Assembly: GCF_918797505.1 (NCBI RefSeq)
Contig: NC_092802.1
Coordinates: 18,435,883-18,499,882 of the forward strand
Direction: 5' to 3'
Length of the DNA: 64,000 nt
Source: Bemisia tabaci
Lineage: Eukaryota > Arthropoda > Insecta > Hemiptera > Aleyrodidae
Shown: positions 1 through 11,279 of the stretch, piece by piece
Layout of the letters: each line of letters begins with the position of its first letter
How positions within the stretch are numbered: position 1 is the first letter of the stretch
Made by a program: the position numbers and the translations under genes
Notes under the pieces: generated by a model
What the model saw: only the letters and a program-made list of their open reading frames with translations
What the model was told of the DNA's origin: nothing
Databases searched by the model: none

Positions 1-697
1 GAATGAAGATGGAAAAACAGGAAGGAAAAATGCTCGATCTACCCTGAGAGCAAACTAGGAGAAACATAAGCAGCACATCCGATGCCCTCGAAACAATAAA
101 ATATAACAGCCAAACACAGTCATTCGATTCCAATCTGTTTCGTCTTCTTGGAGAGGAGTGCTAGATATCCTGTCAAAATGTCTCCTCCGTAATTTCGGAT
201 CGAATTTCAATAAAATATGAAACTGAATATACCTTGCAGGGTTGCAGGATATTCGGATTTTCCCCTTTATTTTCACAGCATTAAGTAGAAGAATTTGGCT
301 GAACTTAGTCTACGTGTATCAAACAATGCCAAATTTTAGCTCATGCTTCCTTTTTCAGCAGAAAAATAAGCAAAATACTGACTTGAAATTTTGTCAGTTC
401 TAATTAAAGGGATATTTACATCTTAATGGTATTGAATCTTATCGGTTTCTTCGGCTTTTTTCCCATTTTATGAATCCAACAAAAAATGGACGGGGACTCT
501 CTTATGACCTTGTGTTGCACCCGGAAATATATGCAATATATCATAGCGACTTCCAGCACTGATGTACCTTCCATTTATATAGTGTACACGTTACTTTCAA
601 AGGTAAACGCTCAGATTCGCCTTTATGATGACTGACGACCAAAAAGTTGAGCGTCTGGTTAAGAAATTGGGCGCTGTCGGCCCAATTGATCAATCTT
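1..697. other. No recognised feature
   Basis: AT-rich sequence with only short reading frames. I see no inverted repeat, RNA gene or coding domain. A family I fragment begins close to its right edge. Confidence 0.5.
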
Positions 698-699
698 TC

Positions 700-1078
700 A
701 AATGCATGGGTTGGCAGCGGCACTTTTCTAGTGATTTCCGTTCTTCACGTTGTCGCCCTTTTGGGCCCTGAAAGCTACATACATCGAGTTGTCTACACTG
801 CCGTGCTAGGGGAAAACGCTGTATGAACCATCAGGCGTTGCCAAATTTTCTTGGGTAAAACACGACTTTCTCGGTAAACTTATGAATATTTTTCTTCCAA
901 TTTTTCAGATAATTTTGTTCGCGATTTCACCCAAAGTTTCTGAGAATTTTAGGGAATAATATCCATAAATTTCCTTAAAAATAAACATTTTAGTGAAGGA
1001 AGTTTAGCAACTTCCGAATGTTCATACGGCGTGTTCCCGTATCACGGTAGTATACTCTCCATATAAAGGTACTCTATT
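700..1078. repeat. Family I fragment interrupted by an A element
   Basis: The left part carries the family I motif CTTTTGGGCCCTGAAAGC near 757-775. The part after the A insertion reads TACTCTCCATATAAAGGTAC, matching the family edge seen at 27020 and 40380. The segment is therefore an old family I end later split by the A copy at 798-1050. Flanking bases at the split read TA on both sides. Confidence 0.5.
798..1050 (+). mobile_element. Family A MITE
   Basis: Short non-autonomous DNA element of 253 bp. The left end is CTGCCGTGCTAGG followed by a GCGTTGCCAAATTT motif. The right end reads as the reverse complement, with a GTTCATACGG block just before CACGGTAG. No protein is encoded. Length agrees with the other copies (252-256 bp). 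The transposase source is unknown; TA flanks here would suit a Tc1/mariner-type mechanism, but not all copies show them. Confidence 0.8.
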
Positions 1079-1082
1079 GTCG

Positions 1083-1412
1083 GTTACAATAAAAACACAC
1101 TAAAATACGAAAAACAAATGGGTAGACAATGCTAGAGGAGACATGAAACAATCAGGATGTTTCGGGCCAATTACATGCCCGTTCTCAACTGGAACAGAAG
1201 CTAAAAAATGTAAAAATTAAGAGTTTTGCACTGATTCCTACCTCGGTCAGTTGCATGCTCATTTTCTCGTTTTAATTTTTACATTTTTTAGCTTCTGTTC
1301 CAGTTGAGAATGGGCATGTAATTGGCCCGAAACGTCCTGGTTGTTTTATGTCTCCTCTGGCCGTGTAATACCCATTTGTTTTTTTTTTGTATTTTAGGGT
1401 GTTTTTATTGTT
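1083..1412. mobile_element. Foldback MITE, about 330 bp
   Basis: The left arm (1083-1226) and right arm (1272-1412) are reverse complements over about 135 bp. Both arms contain AATAAAAACAC, CAAATGGGTA, GAGGAGACAT and GGGCCAATTACATGCCC. A loop of about 45 bp separates them. The inner arms both read AAAAAATGTAAAAATT. No reading frame spans the element. It is a palindromic transposon relic of unknown superfamily. Confidence 0.8.
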
Positions 1413-1789
1413 GCCTGCATTCGGGCTATTGTGTGTGTCTCTCTCTCTTATCGATTACATTGCTAACATTGTTAAGGCGAGGTATCTGATCACGGTTCTC
1501 CCTAAATTTTAAGGAGGGGCGTTCGGTTGGATCACAAATCCTCCGCTCTTGCATGAACTCAATTCCTGACGAAAATGGCATTTTCAGTTCTGAGAACCCA
1601 CTCGCGGGCGGGTAAATTTTGCTACAAGCACGGGGTGGATTTAAGTGCTCCAACGCTTCATGCGAGTAATGAAGTGGGTGAGCCGAGTTTACGTAACTCG
1701 GTTCGCTTCGATGTCGGACCCTTTTCTGTTTACGTCATCACGGTTTCGCGAATCGGCGGAGGTGGTTCGTGCGGGAGGACACACTCCCA

Positions 1790-2041
1790 TGCCGTGCTAA
1801 GGAAAAACGACGCATGAACCTTCAGGCGTTGCCAAATTTCCATTGATAAAACACGATTATCCTGGTAAACTTGAGAATATTTTTCTTCCGATTTTCCAGA
1901 TAATGTTGTTCGCAATTTCACTTGAAATTCCTGAGAATTTCGAGGAAAAATATTCGTAACTTTCCTCAAAAATAAACATGTTACTGAGAGAACTTCGGCA
2001 ACTCTGGAATGTTCGTAGAGCGTTTTTCCTCAGCACGGCAG
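1790..2041 (+). mobile_element. Family A MITE, left member of an inverted pair
   Basis: About 252 bp with TGCCGTGCTAAGG at the left and CAGCACGGCAG at the right. The CTTCAGGCGTTGCC side lies left and the CTGGAATGTTC side right. The next element begins 2 bp downstream in the opposite orientation. The base directly before the left end is A, so the terminal C is lost. Confidence 0.8.
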
Positions 2042-2043
2042 CA

Positions 2044-2295
2044 CTGCCGTGCTAGGGAAGAACGCCGTATGAACATTCGAAAGTTGCCAAATTTCCTTCA
2101 AGAAAATGTTTATTTTTGGGGAAAGTTATGAATATTTTTCCTTGAAATTTTCAGGAACTTCAGGTGAAATTGCGAACAATAATATCTGAAAAATTTGAAG
2201 AAAATTATTCATAAGTCTACCAGAAAATTTGTGTTTTATCGAATGAAATTTGGCAACGCCTGAAGGTTCATACGGCGTTTTTCCTTAGCACGGCA
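2044..2295 (-). mobile_element. Family A MITE, right member of an inverted pair
   Basis: About 252 bp from CTGCCGTGCTAGGG to TTAGCACGGCA. Orientation is opposite to the copy at 1790-2041: here the GAACATTCGAAAGTTGCC side is left and the GCAACGCCTGAAGG side is right. The pair shares one end junction, so the whole 1790-2295 block can fold as a dimer hairpin. Confidence 0.8.
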
Positions 2296-2495
2296 ACACA
2301 CTTCCCTCGATTTGGAGCTTACGAATTCCCAGAATACGCGTTTAATATGTCGAAAGTAGAGTGGGACAATAGGAAGCGCTCGCTGGAAAATTCCTCGGAG
2401 ATTAACAACTGTAATTACAAGATGTGCGGGTAGGGCTGCAAGCTCAATAGACTTTCAAAATTCGCTTTCCCGAAAACTAAAAAGAAAAGCCCTCT

Positions 2496-2735
2496 GACGC
2501 ACAATGGATCGAGTCAATGGGGAAGATCGGACAAAATTTGGAAACTTCAAAAGCTCAAAATTCCGTTCATATAAAACTTTGAGGTTTTAGAAGTTCTTCT
2601 ATTGGTTTTCTCGTGAAATTTTCGTTTGAAAGCGTTCCTTAAAATTAAAATGCGACGAATTAAACAACAAAATTCGCAGTTTAAGTTAAAGATTTTATGC
2701 CCGACTTCTCTGCTTGACTCGATCCACTGTGTGAC
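2496..2735. mobile_element. Family D MITE (hAT-like)
   Basis: The left end is CACAATGGATCGAGTCAA and the right end is GACTCGATCCACTGTG, about 240 bp apart. The inner left sequence (ATCGGACAAAATTTGGAAAC, then AAAACTTTGAGGTTTT) matches the copy at 47215-47439, which has a clean 8-bp TSD. No clean TSD is visible at this copy. Confidence 0.75.
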
Positions 2736-2739
2736 CGTC

Positions 2740-4205
2740 AGTTTAGCACGTGACTTATTTGCTAACGTGAGATCACTGTTCAAATATTTACATAAGATTT
2801 CCTCTCAAATAGCCGGACATAGAAATACCAATGTTTCTGTACTTGGATATAAGAAAAAAATAAAAATAAAAAAAGGTGTGTGTTCGGCTATTCTCGCAAA
2901 AATAGGCGAGGTAAAATCTTAATAGGTACATGATATAAAGTTAAACGATTTTTAAGTTCTAGGCCCATTGATACATCGATGATCGATCGATACTATTGAC
3001 CCATCGGTATTCGATTCACTCATTTTCGAGAGAATGTCATCCTTTTAAAAAAACATATCCGATAGACGCACATTCGCAGCCATGCGTCAAAAGGAAAGAT
3101 ACATTTACACAGTCTGAAAGCGTTGGGTAGTAGGGTTTCAAAGGCATCAATTTTAGTGAGTCGTTAAACATGTGAGATAAGGATGTTCAATTGCTAAACT
3201 ACTACTTACTAAGGTAACTACTACTAATTGTTACAGCTACTTTAACGCGTACGCTCCGACTTCCATCACCGCAAGGGCTCTTTGCTGGCGTTGATGTTAA
3301 CGCTTAATTTTAATTTTAACGCTGATGATAATTTTATGTGAATCAAACAAAAGCTCAACGGTGTATACGTAAATTAACGCGCACGGTACGTTTTATGAAC
3401 TGTGTAGACTGTGAAAACTTATGATTATGGCAAGATGAATGCAAATGTACAATTTAACGTCAATTCGTGAATTTAGTGTCTTCAACGCTCGCCGCAGCTG
3501 TTCAACTTTTATTTACCATCGAATGTAGGTTTGTTTGATTTTCCGTGACCCACTCACCGCAGGGATGTACTTCCCTAACTTCAGCAAGAAGGCTGCCAAA
3601 CGTATTACCCTGGCTGATAAACCCTCAGAATATAAACTTAACACGAGAGGAGAGTAGAAAATTCGAATTTTACTTCGATTCGTGAATTCGTACTTTCATT
3701 TTCAGTCGTCTCCCGGTCGAAAGAACTGTAACTAGATTCAACGTTGCCACTTTTCCACTGGCAAATTTCATTTTTTCAATGAGACTGTAGGGTGTTCCCA
3801 ACTGAAAATTACACTCAATCCTCCTTCTGACTACAGGCAAGATTTTTTATAGAAGTTGCACAGTCATATTTTTGTGAATTTTTCATGCGAGTCAATTTTG
3901 TAATCTCAAAATGGATTTACGTTATTCTTCGTCTGAGGAGCAACGTTTAAATGCAGCCATTCATTTGTGATGTATCATTGATTCATTGGGTTTATCTGAT
4001 ACTCGGTGACTCACTGAAAAAATGTTCAAGTTTTAATTGTTTGTATCTTTTCATTTCTATTTAATTCTGACTTATATTCCGTTTGGACCTGGTAGAAATT
4101 TGGCACCGTATCTAGTAATGCCATTTGACGGATTAAACATGTATAAAATACCAATAGGCAACAGGGATTCTTCCTTCACAACAACATTTCCAGCCGAGCT
4201 ACAGT
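2740..4205. other. No recognised gene; ordinary AT-rich sequence
   Basis: I found no long inverted repeat or coding similarity. Short CGAT-rich stretches occur near 2965-3010. An open frame at 4037-4306 runs into the family I element and has no recognisable domain. Confidence 0.4.
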
Positions 4206-4209
4206 ATAC

Positions 4210-4575
4210 CCTATCTAGGGAGATTACAGACGGGTCGGTAATTTTGAGGTTAGGTCATGGAGCTTTTAGGGCCCAAAAAGGCAGCCAAACTATTAGTACT
4301 ACTTGATACTTTGAATTATTCAAAGTATCCAGAGCGATTTATTATTACAATTTTTACGACCTGTAGTTTGTAAAGCAAGTATTTGACTTAGTTTTTGGCA
4401 TAAATTCACTCATTTTTGCGGAAAAACACTTATTTACGAGCATTCTCGGCCATTTTGGTTTGATATTGGAATCTGAAGATCGGCAGTGACTCTTTCGTGT
4501 CAGAAGGTTGGCTGTCCTTTTGAGCCCTAAAAACTCCACATCCCGACATGTCCGCACTCGTACTCTAAGTCGGAC
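4210..4575. mobile_element. Family I element
   Basis: The inner arms are inverted: GGAGCTTTTAGGGCCC plus AAAGGCAGCCAAACTA near 4258-4292, and GGTTGGCTGTCC plus GAGCCCTAAAAACTCC near 4507-4540. The outer left edge, CTATCTAGGGAGA, resembles the TATATAGGGAGAG edge of other copies. The middle (ACTCATTTTTGCGGAAAAAC, then GGCCATTTTGGTTTGATATT) is shared with copies at 26.9, 40.25 and 57.15 kb. Confidence 0.75.
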
Positions 4576-4579
4576 AGGT

Positions 4580-6890
4580 TGTCCTCGAGGTCAACGAGGT
4601 CGGGTTCAAATCTGGACAGGGTAATCACTCTCAAAAACCGACGGTACTGTCTCGTAAGGTGGCTGTGAGCGATCCAGGAACGAGATTCGCCACTTTGTGA
4701 CGTTGTTATACGGTTTGCATCTTTGAAAAGCAATAATTATCGTCATGTGCAAGCTAATGCAAGAAACTAACTTATAGCGTACAGCAGCATTAATACAGAA
4801 TAGAATGACATGAAATTTGTGACGATTTGCTGAAAATGTTTATCTAAATCAACCATAAGGGACGCCACCCATTGACGCGATTTGTAAGAAAGAGATAACG
4901 TCTTGATAGCTCTCTCTTACATATTGACTCAAAGGGCGACGTCTGTTATCATAAGTTCCGATAAAAAATTTCAATGAGTTTTCTTATATTTTATGTCATT
5001 CTTCTCAGTTTTGAGTACTACGCGACGCTTGTGCATGAAGCCCTGAAGGTGTGAATATTTACGACCTTATAGTTTTTTTTTTATGGATATATTCTGTTGA
5101 CTGTAGGCCCTTCCATGGTTTAGAATTTTTCAGAAAGGGTCCAAAGCTCAACATTTTCTTTAACGTCTGGAAACTGGCTGCAGCAATGATCTGCTCGAAG
5201 AAGGACCAGCCCTTCGGTTGGTTTTAATCCGCATATTTCAGAGGACTGATCGTGAGCTGTTATTTGTATTTCAATTAGATTGACGTTCCTCACGCCTTCG
5301 ATTAGGAAAGTAAGTCTACCAGGTCTCAATTTCCTCTAAATTAAAAGCTTTCCTTTTCGAGGAATTCAGAATCCCTGAAACCTCTCTGGCCCTCCTCCTT
5401 GACTTGTCATCTAACCGTGGATATAAACGGTATAAATCAGAAAAAAGAGGAAAAATAAACAAAGCTTCTATCGGTTTGACATTAGAGGCAAGATGTTGCC
5501 GGTACTGGATTCACCAAATTAACACTAATCCAACCATCAGGTCTAACGGAGCACAGAGATCCTGCCGTTCAAGCATCCGTAACGCCCGTGCGTTACGTGA
5601 TACGTGACGCAAACGAGCTTGCGGCGATCGGAGTCGAGAACTACAGGCGGGAACTAACAGGCAGAACTAATTTTATTCCGGGATCGGATTGATCGGAGCG
5701 GTCGGGTTTCACCAAACCGATGGTTGGTGTGGTTCAAGGTAAACGTTGGCACTTTACAGAGCCCCGCAGAACACATGAAGAGTGGAAATCCAAAACATCT
5801 TGAGCACCGCATGTATTGTTACGTTTTCCTCAGTACACGGGAATCTACTATTCGTCTTAAAATTATGTAAAAAGTACCGAGGAACTACATTACGATAAGA
5901 AGTGCATGAGACATACACTGATTGTGAGAAAAATCTTTGTTTTTTCGTGCTACCTATCCTTAGCATAGGAGATAAAGCACACAGTAGCACACACTTTGCG
6001 CTGGTTTCAGCACATCAGGCGTAATAGGTCATAGGGTCATTTCCCGCCCATACACATGTATTTTTGTCAAATTAGATCACTGTCATAGCGCCTTAAATAA
6101 TTGTTGAGTTTCCAGGATCAGGGTTCTCCTGCTCAATTCACTGAGAAGTTTCCATTTAAGCATATTTATGCTGAGAGAAACCATGTAAAAATAAATCAAA
6201 AGGAACTGCGCTCTTAATTCGTAGTTCTAGGCTAAGTAGTTCCTTGGGATTTCATTCATTTGTACCTAATTCCTCTTGGTATAAATACGTCAATTTTCGA
6301 AAAATATTTCCCAAATTGTTTTCATTTTTTATTCCCTAAGCATCCCTGACTTCGTTTTGCTTTAACCTGACTCCCAAATGCTCACACCCTCCCACTTATT
6401 CCGACTACTGACAAAACCCCCACATAGATATTTTCCCTTTTGATTACACGGACTTCTGTTGATCCCTGCTCAAAAAATCCCCTGACTTTTCCTGGGTCTT
6501 GTCTCCTCGGGATTTTTTCATGGGATTTGTCCCAAAATCGAAGCGCAGGAATGAAACTCCTGAGCTTTTCCCCCGTTCAACAAAACAACAAAATTTCTTC
6601 TCCTTCTCTCCGAGGCGCTCTCTGGGCTCTACAAGGCCTCAGCTTTGTACTGTGATTATCATTGACTGACTTAATATTTTCCCCAACTTTGCAAGTGAGA
6701 TTTTTCCTGGAACAAATCCTAGGAAACGCCCCGTCGAGACAAGACCCTGTGCATACCATAACATTTCTAGGTCACCGTGAATGGGCCTCTAAGTAGGGTA
6801 TGAATTGAAGCAGCGTGTAAAATGTTTTCATTTCAAAATTTCCCGTGGAAAACGAATCACGCAAAGGGAATTCTAAAAATCAACTCCTAA
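4580..6890. other. No recognised gene; one small hairpin
   Basis: A weak 89-bp hairpin occurs at 4858-4946, with a TTTGTAAGAAAGAG arm against CTCTCTCTTACATAT. Otherwise I see only short frames and CT-rich patches (about 6340-6620). None of the short frames shows a recognisable domain. Confidence 0.4.
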
Positions 6891-6895
6891 ATAAG

Positions 6896-7755
6896 AAGTT
6901 AATGTTACGATTAACATTGGCTCGGTGGAAAAAATACACATGACGTCATTTGCATAATCTAACTTCCTTTCGATCCGTGTTCAAAATTTGTGGTTATTTT
7001 ACGTTTGGAATCTGATCTCCGAACTTTCCGTTGCGGGAATCATCTTCTACGTCAAAATTTGAGGAGAAAATCAGGTTTGAACAAGATGTTATTGTTCACG
7101 ATTCACATTGGTTCGATGGAAAAAATACGTATGACGTCATTTGTATGATCTAACTTTCTTTTGACCTGTGTTGAAAAATTGTGGTTATTTTAAGTTTAGG
7201 ATCTGATATCCGAACTTCCCGTTGCGGGAATCGTCTTCTACGTAAAAGCGTGAATCCCAAGTAAAAGTGAGCCAGCCTGACACAACGCTACGTTTCATAA
7301 GCTACCCTGAGGCAGGCTGACACCAGTCGGGCTCAGGATAGTTCATGGAACATAGCCTGACGTCAGGCTGGTTCACTTTTACTAGGGATTCACGATTTTA
7401 CGTGGAAGACGATTCCCGCAACGACAAGTTCGAATATCAGATCCTAAACGTCGAATAACCGCAATTTTTTAACACAGGTCGAAAGGAAGTTAGATCGAAC
7501 GAATGACGTCATACGTATTTTTTCCATCGAGCCAACGTTAATTGTAAACAATAACATCTTGTTCAAACCTGATTTTCTTTCCAAATCGTCTTCCGAACTT
7601 AGTTCGGATATCAGATCCTAAACGAAAAATATCCACAACTTTTCAACACAGGTCAAGAGGAAATTGGATCAAACAAATGACGCCATACGTACTTTTTCCA
7701 TCGAGCCAATATTAATTGTGAACAATAACATCTTGTTCAAACCTGATTTCTCGTC
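6896..7755. repeat. Compound palindrome of four ~180-bp units around a central MITE
   Basis: Each arm holds two direct copies of a ~180-bp unit. Left units begin near 6900 and 7085. Right units, reverse-complemented, lie near 7395-7570 and 7575-7755. Each unit carries ATGACGTCAT (or a one-base variant), GATCTAACTT, a CGTTGCGGGAATC block and a TTGTTC segment. The arrangement is forward-forward-centre-reverse-reverse. No protein is encoded. Confidence 0.8.
7251..7391. mobile_element. Small MITE at the palindrome centre
   Basis: The inverted ends are GAATCCCAAGTAAAAGTGAG and, on the right, CACTTTTACTAGGGATTC. Next inward are AGCCTGAC and GTCAGGCT. About 140 bp in total. Several short CCTGA/TCAGG inverted repeats fill the interior. 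It forms the turning point of the larger palindrome. Confidence 0.7.
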
Positions 7756-7899
7756 TAGGTTCATCCCCAGGGTCCCCTAGGGTCTCTCATCTAGTTTAGA
7801 CGTTTCCTAGTGGTTTATCCCCTGATTTGCCATGTTTCCCAGACCATGCACGAAATTCATCAAATCCAGACACAAAGTGTGCTCCACGTCGGCCACATC

Positions 7900-8470
7900 T
7901 CGACGCGTCGACTTCCACTTTTCACACGGGGCTCTGGGGTCCTCCCGGACGCGTGCGGCACTCCGACACACCGACACCCACGTCCGACGACCGATCAATC
8001 CGACGCCCGGTGCTCGGGCGAGCGGGTAGGGCTGGGGGGTGCACTTACGCGGCAAACACGGTCGTCAACCATCCGTTGTGAATGTGCAAGACGCTTATAC
8101 AGCCGAGCCATACGTAGGTGTGCGCGAGAGCGGCGCCGGCTCTCATGATCGCCGAGCGCGGGGCTGGGGGCCGATCGGGGAGCGGAACTCGGGACTCGCT
8201 ACGCCATGCCCGGGCGGTGGAGCGGTCGGGACGCGCGCTTCGACTGCACTGACACGGCCGACGACGCCGAAGCGAGAGGGCGCAGGGAGTGCCGACTCCC
8301 CCGCGCCCCGGCCCCCCGGCCCCCCCACCCCCCGCGGTTGCTCTATTGATCGTTGGCCGGGGACACCCGAGCATCCCCCCACCCGGCGGTAAGACGCAGC
8401 GCCCGGCGCGGACTCGGGGCGCGGGATTCGGACGCGGACGCGAACGCTCCGAAAGGGAAATCAGGGAGTG
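7900..8470. promoter_or_regulatory. CpG-rich island, possible promoter or first exon
   Basis: GC content and CpG frequency rise sharply against the AT-rich surroundings (for example GACGCGCGCTTCGAC and CCGACGACGCCGAAGCG). Reading frames of 112-173 codons here reflect GC bias and carry no recognisable domain. CpG-rich patches in insects can be promoters or 5-prime exons, so this is a candidate only. Its right edge was copied into the tandem array that follows. Confidence 0.3.
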
Positions 8471-9240
8471 GTTAACCTCCCCACGGCCGAGCTCCGCGGC
8501 CCGACGATGTTTTTCGTCCGTTTGGATGCGTGGAAAACTATCGGTTCGAGGTGAGGCATGCCTCATCGAGAATCGATATTTATAACGGGTTAAAATGGAG
8601 GAAAAACGGTGTTGCCTATATTAGATAATTGTCACTGATCTGGCCGTCATAGTGTTTTTCCTCCGTTTAAATTCATGTAAACAATGGATTCGAGGTGAGG
8701 CATGCCTCATCAAGAATTGATATTTAAAACAGGTTGAAATGGAGAGAATTCGGACGTGAACGCTCCGAAAGGGAAATCAGGGAGTGGTTAACCTCCCCAC
8801 GGCCGAGCTCCGCGGCCCGACGATGTTTTTCGTCCGTTTGGATGCGTGGAAAACTATCGGTTCGGGGTGAGGCATGCCTCATCGAGAATCGATATTTATA
8901 ACGGGTTAAAATGGAGGAAAAACGGTGTTGCCTATATTAGATAATTGTCACTGATCTGGCCGTCATAGTGTTTTTCCTCCGTTTAAATTCATGTAAACAA
9001 TGGATTCGAGGTGAGGCATGCCTCATCAAGAATTGATATTTAAAACAGGTTGAAATGGAGAGAATTCGGACGTGAACGCTCCGAAAGGGAAATCAGGGAG
9101 TGGTTAACCTCCCCACGGCCGAGCTCCGCGGCCCGACGATGTTTTTCGTCCGTTTGGATGCGTGGAAAACTATCGGTTCGGGGTGAGGCATGCCTCATCG
9201 AGAATCGATGTTTGCGAAGGGTTGGAATAGAGGAAACGCA
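8427..9240. repeat. 316-bp tandem array built from C MITEs plus captured flank
   Basis: GAACGCTCCGAAAGGGAAAT begins at 8442, 8758 and 9074, giving an exact 316-bp period. Each unit combines a GC-rich ~80-bp flank (ending in CTCCGCGGCCCGACGATG) with two C-type MITE pieces centred on GAGGTGAGGCATGCCTCATC. The first flank copy continues upstream into the CpG island. It is therefore probably the original, and the others are duplicates. Confidence 0.85.
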
Positions 9241-9890
9241 GTGTAGCCTATATTGGATGATTAGCTAAACTGACATTGCCGTTATGGTGTTTTTTCGCCG
9301 TTTAAATTCATGTAAACAATGGATTCGAGGTGAGGCATGCCTCATCGAGAATCGATTTTTACAAGGGGATGAAATGGAGGGAAAACAGTGTTGCCAATGT
9401 TAGATAATAAGGAGGAAAAACAGTGTTACCTACATTATAGATAATCGCCATTGACCTTACCATCTAAGTGTTTTCCCTCTATTTAATTGTATGTAATGAA
9501 ACACCTGATTCGAGGTGAGGCACGCCTCGTCAAAGATCGATACATACAACGGGTTGAAATAGAGGAAAAACGGTGTTGCTCATATTAGATAATCGCCACT
9601 GACCTCGCCTGTCCTCCGTTTAAATTGTATAAAAATGATCGATTCGAGGTGAGGCATGCCTCATCAAGAATCAATATTTAGAACGGGTTGAAATGGAGAG
9701 AATTCGGATGCGGACGCTCCAAGAGGGAAATCAGGGAGTGGTTAACCTCCCCACGGCCGAGCTCCACGGGCCGACATTGTTTTTCTTCCGTTTGAATGCG
9801 TGGAAAACTATCGATTCGAGGTGAGGCATGCCTCATCAAGAATCGATATGTATTTACAAGGGGTTGAAATGGAGGGAAAACAGTGTTGCC
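9240..9890. repeat. Degenerate continuation of the C-MITE array
   Basis: Further palindromic cores occur near 9326, 9513 (mutated to GAGGCACGCCTC), 9647 and 9818. A fourth copy of the GC-rich flank is at about 9700-9777. Spacing is irregular, so this part is older or rearranged. GGAAAACAGTGTTGCC-type ends of family C recur. Confidence 0.75.
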
Positions 9891-9892
9891 TA

Positions 9893-10293
9893 AAACTCCT
9901 AAGCTCAAAAAAAGCTCTCAAGTTGAGGCCAAAATGAAGGGGATATACCACGCTCTCCTGAGAGTCCACCTCTACATCAAGACGAACTCTCCATGCAAAG
10001 ATGGGGAGCAAATACATTAGCAGGGATGCCGTGTTTTCAGTTTCAGAGTCCCCAAGTAAAGTGGCAGCCCTGTCAATGAATTTGCTCCCTATCTTTGCAC
10101 GGAGAGTTTGTCTTGATGTAGAGGTGGACCCTCAGGATAGCGTGGGATATCCCCTCCATTCTGGCCTCAACTTGAGAGCTTTTTCTGAGCTTGGGAGTTG
10201 ATTTCAGAGAAAACCAGTGGCACCATTGTGTTTCTCGCGAACTTTTACGAAAGAAGCAATTGTTAAATCGCAAATGCCTCACACATGTAACAT
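9893..10293. mobile_element. Family G foldback, left end truncated
   Basis: The arms contain CTCTCAAGTTGAGGCC and GTCCACCTCTACATCAAGAC on the left, with their complements on the right. The right end is GCCTCACACATGTAACATCT. The outer ~100 bp of the left arm is missing. Right after it, 10305-10323 reads CCAATTTGCTGGATCCGCC, the end of a family C element, so G probably landed within or beside C. Confidence 0.8.
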
Positions 10294-10329
10294 CTCCGTT
10301 TTGCCAATTTGCTGGATCCGCCAATGCAC

Positions 10330-11045
10330 GTTTTCCGTCCTGATGCGGAGCGCCACTTCTTTCAGTTTCTTGAGCGCCCTTCTCTGATATATTTCAGCAC
10401 TTGATAGTGCTACACTTTCGCACATAGATCCTTTTTCAAACCCTCTAATACAGATATCAATGGTTTGCTTAAAGCTACCTAAATGGGAAGCTACCTTCAA
10501 CGGGAAAAATAATAGTAGTCAACAAAAATTAAAACTTTCGTAGTTGATACCGGGACATTGGGGATTCTTCTCTAAACTTTTAGAGACAATAAACGCTCAT
10601 AGATGCCAAACGAAATCCACATTATTGCGGTTTGTATTTCGCAGTTGCATTTCTTCACAACAGATACTGTGCGCCCGAGGAAAAAATAAGCCGCGCTCTC
10701 GCGCAGAATGAATTTCCTTCAAATAGGCGAGTAGGCAATTTGACCGCAACGCTGCTCGAATAGTTGCGTCGCCCGTCAGACCTTTCTAAGCCTGGAGTTT
10801 TTGAAGGGGCGAGGCGCGTGTGCCTTTGTCATTAGTGCAAGACGAGGGAGGCTTCGCTAAATTTAAGGTAGATACATTTGACTGGTCGATTGTCTCATAT
10901 AATTTCTGTACTTGAATTTCTGTTAAGCACAATGATCGGAATTAGAAACAGATTTTTCTCAAAACAACATTTTTTGCCCCCAAGGTCAAGGTTCTCAGGA
11001 CGTACTGGATGGATTTTTAAAAACATATTTTTTAAGTTTTTGAAC
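10330..11045. other. No recognised gene; segment shared with 14.9 kb
   Basis: Around 10640-10760 the text CGCAGTTGCAT...CCTTCAAATAGGCGAGTAGGCAATTTGACCGCA resembles 14884-14976. This suggests a diverged dispersed repeat without clear ends. Frames here show no domain. Confidence 0.35.
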
Positions 11046-11272
11046 ATTCCTCTCCAACATCGTAAAATGATTGAAAAAATAATCAAGCTGTAGCCAAAAA
11101 TAAATTAAAAAAATAATATTTCAAACTACAAAGAGATGAGAAATAATAAAAACATACAGGAAACAAATTATGTTTATTATTTCTCATCTCTACGTAGTTT
11201 GAAATATTATTTATTTAATTTATTTTTGGCTTGTAGCTCGATAATTTTTTCCATCATTTTACCATGTTCTAT
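11045..11272. repeat. Near-perfect palindrome, ~110-bp arms
   Basis: The left arm (ATCGTAAAATGATTGAAAAA, then TAGCCAAAAATAAATTAAAA) is mirrored on the right up to ATCATTTTACCATG. The innermost arms are GAGATGAGAAATAATAAA and TTTATTATTTCTCATCTC, with a ~20-bp loop. The outer sequence may extend the fold weakly. A transposon origin is likely, but I see no defined TSD. Confidence 0.75.
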
Positions 11273-11279
11273 GAAAGCC

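Noticed and set aside
4575..4640. GGTTCAAATC resembling a tRNA B box
   Set aside because: No matching A box, acceptor stem or anticodon arm could be folded around it.
8045..8566. 173-codon minus-strand frame in the CpG island
   Set aside because: GC-rich DNA suppresses stop codons; the peptide is low-complexity Arg/Pro/Gly and its start lies in the repeated C-MITE unit.
8427..9240. CRISPR-like regular repeats
   Set aside because: Units are 316 bp head-to-tail with no short repeat/unique spacer pattern. The genome is eukaryotic in character.
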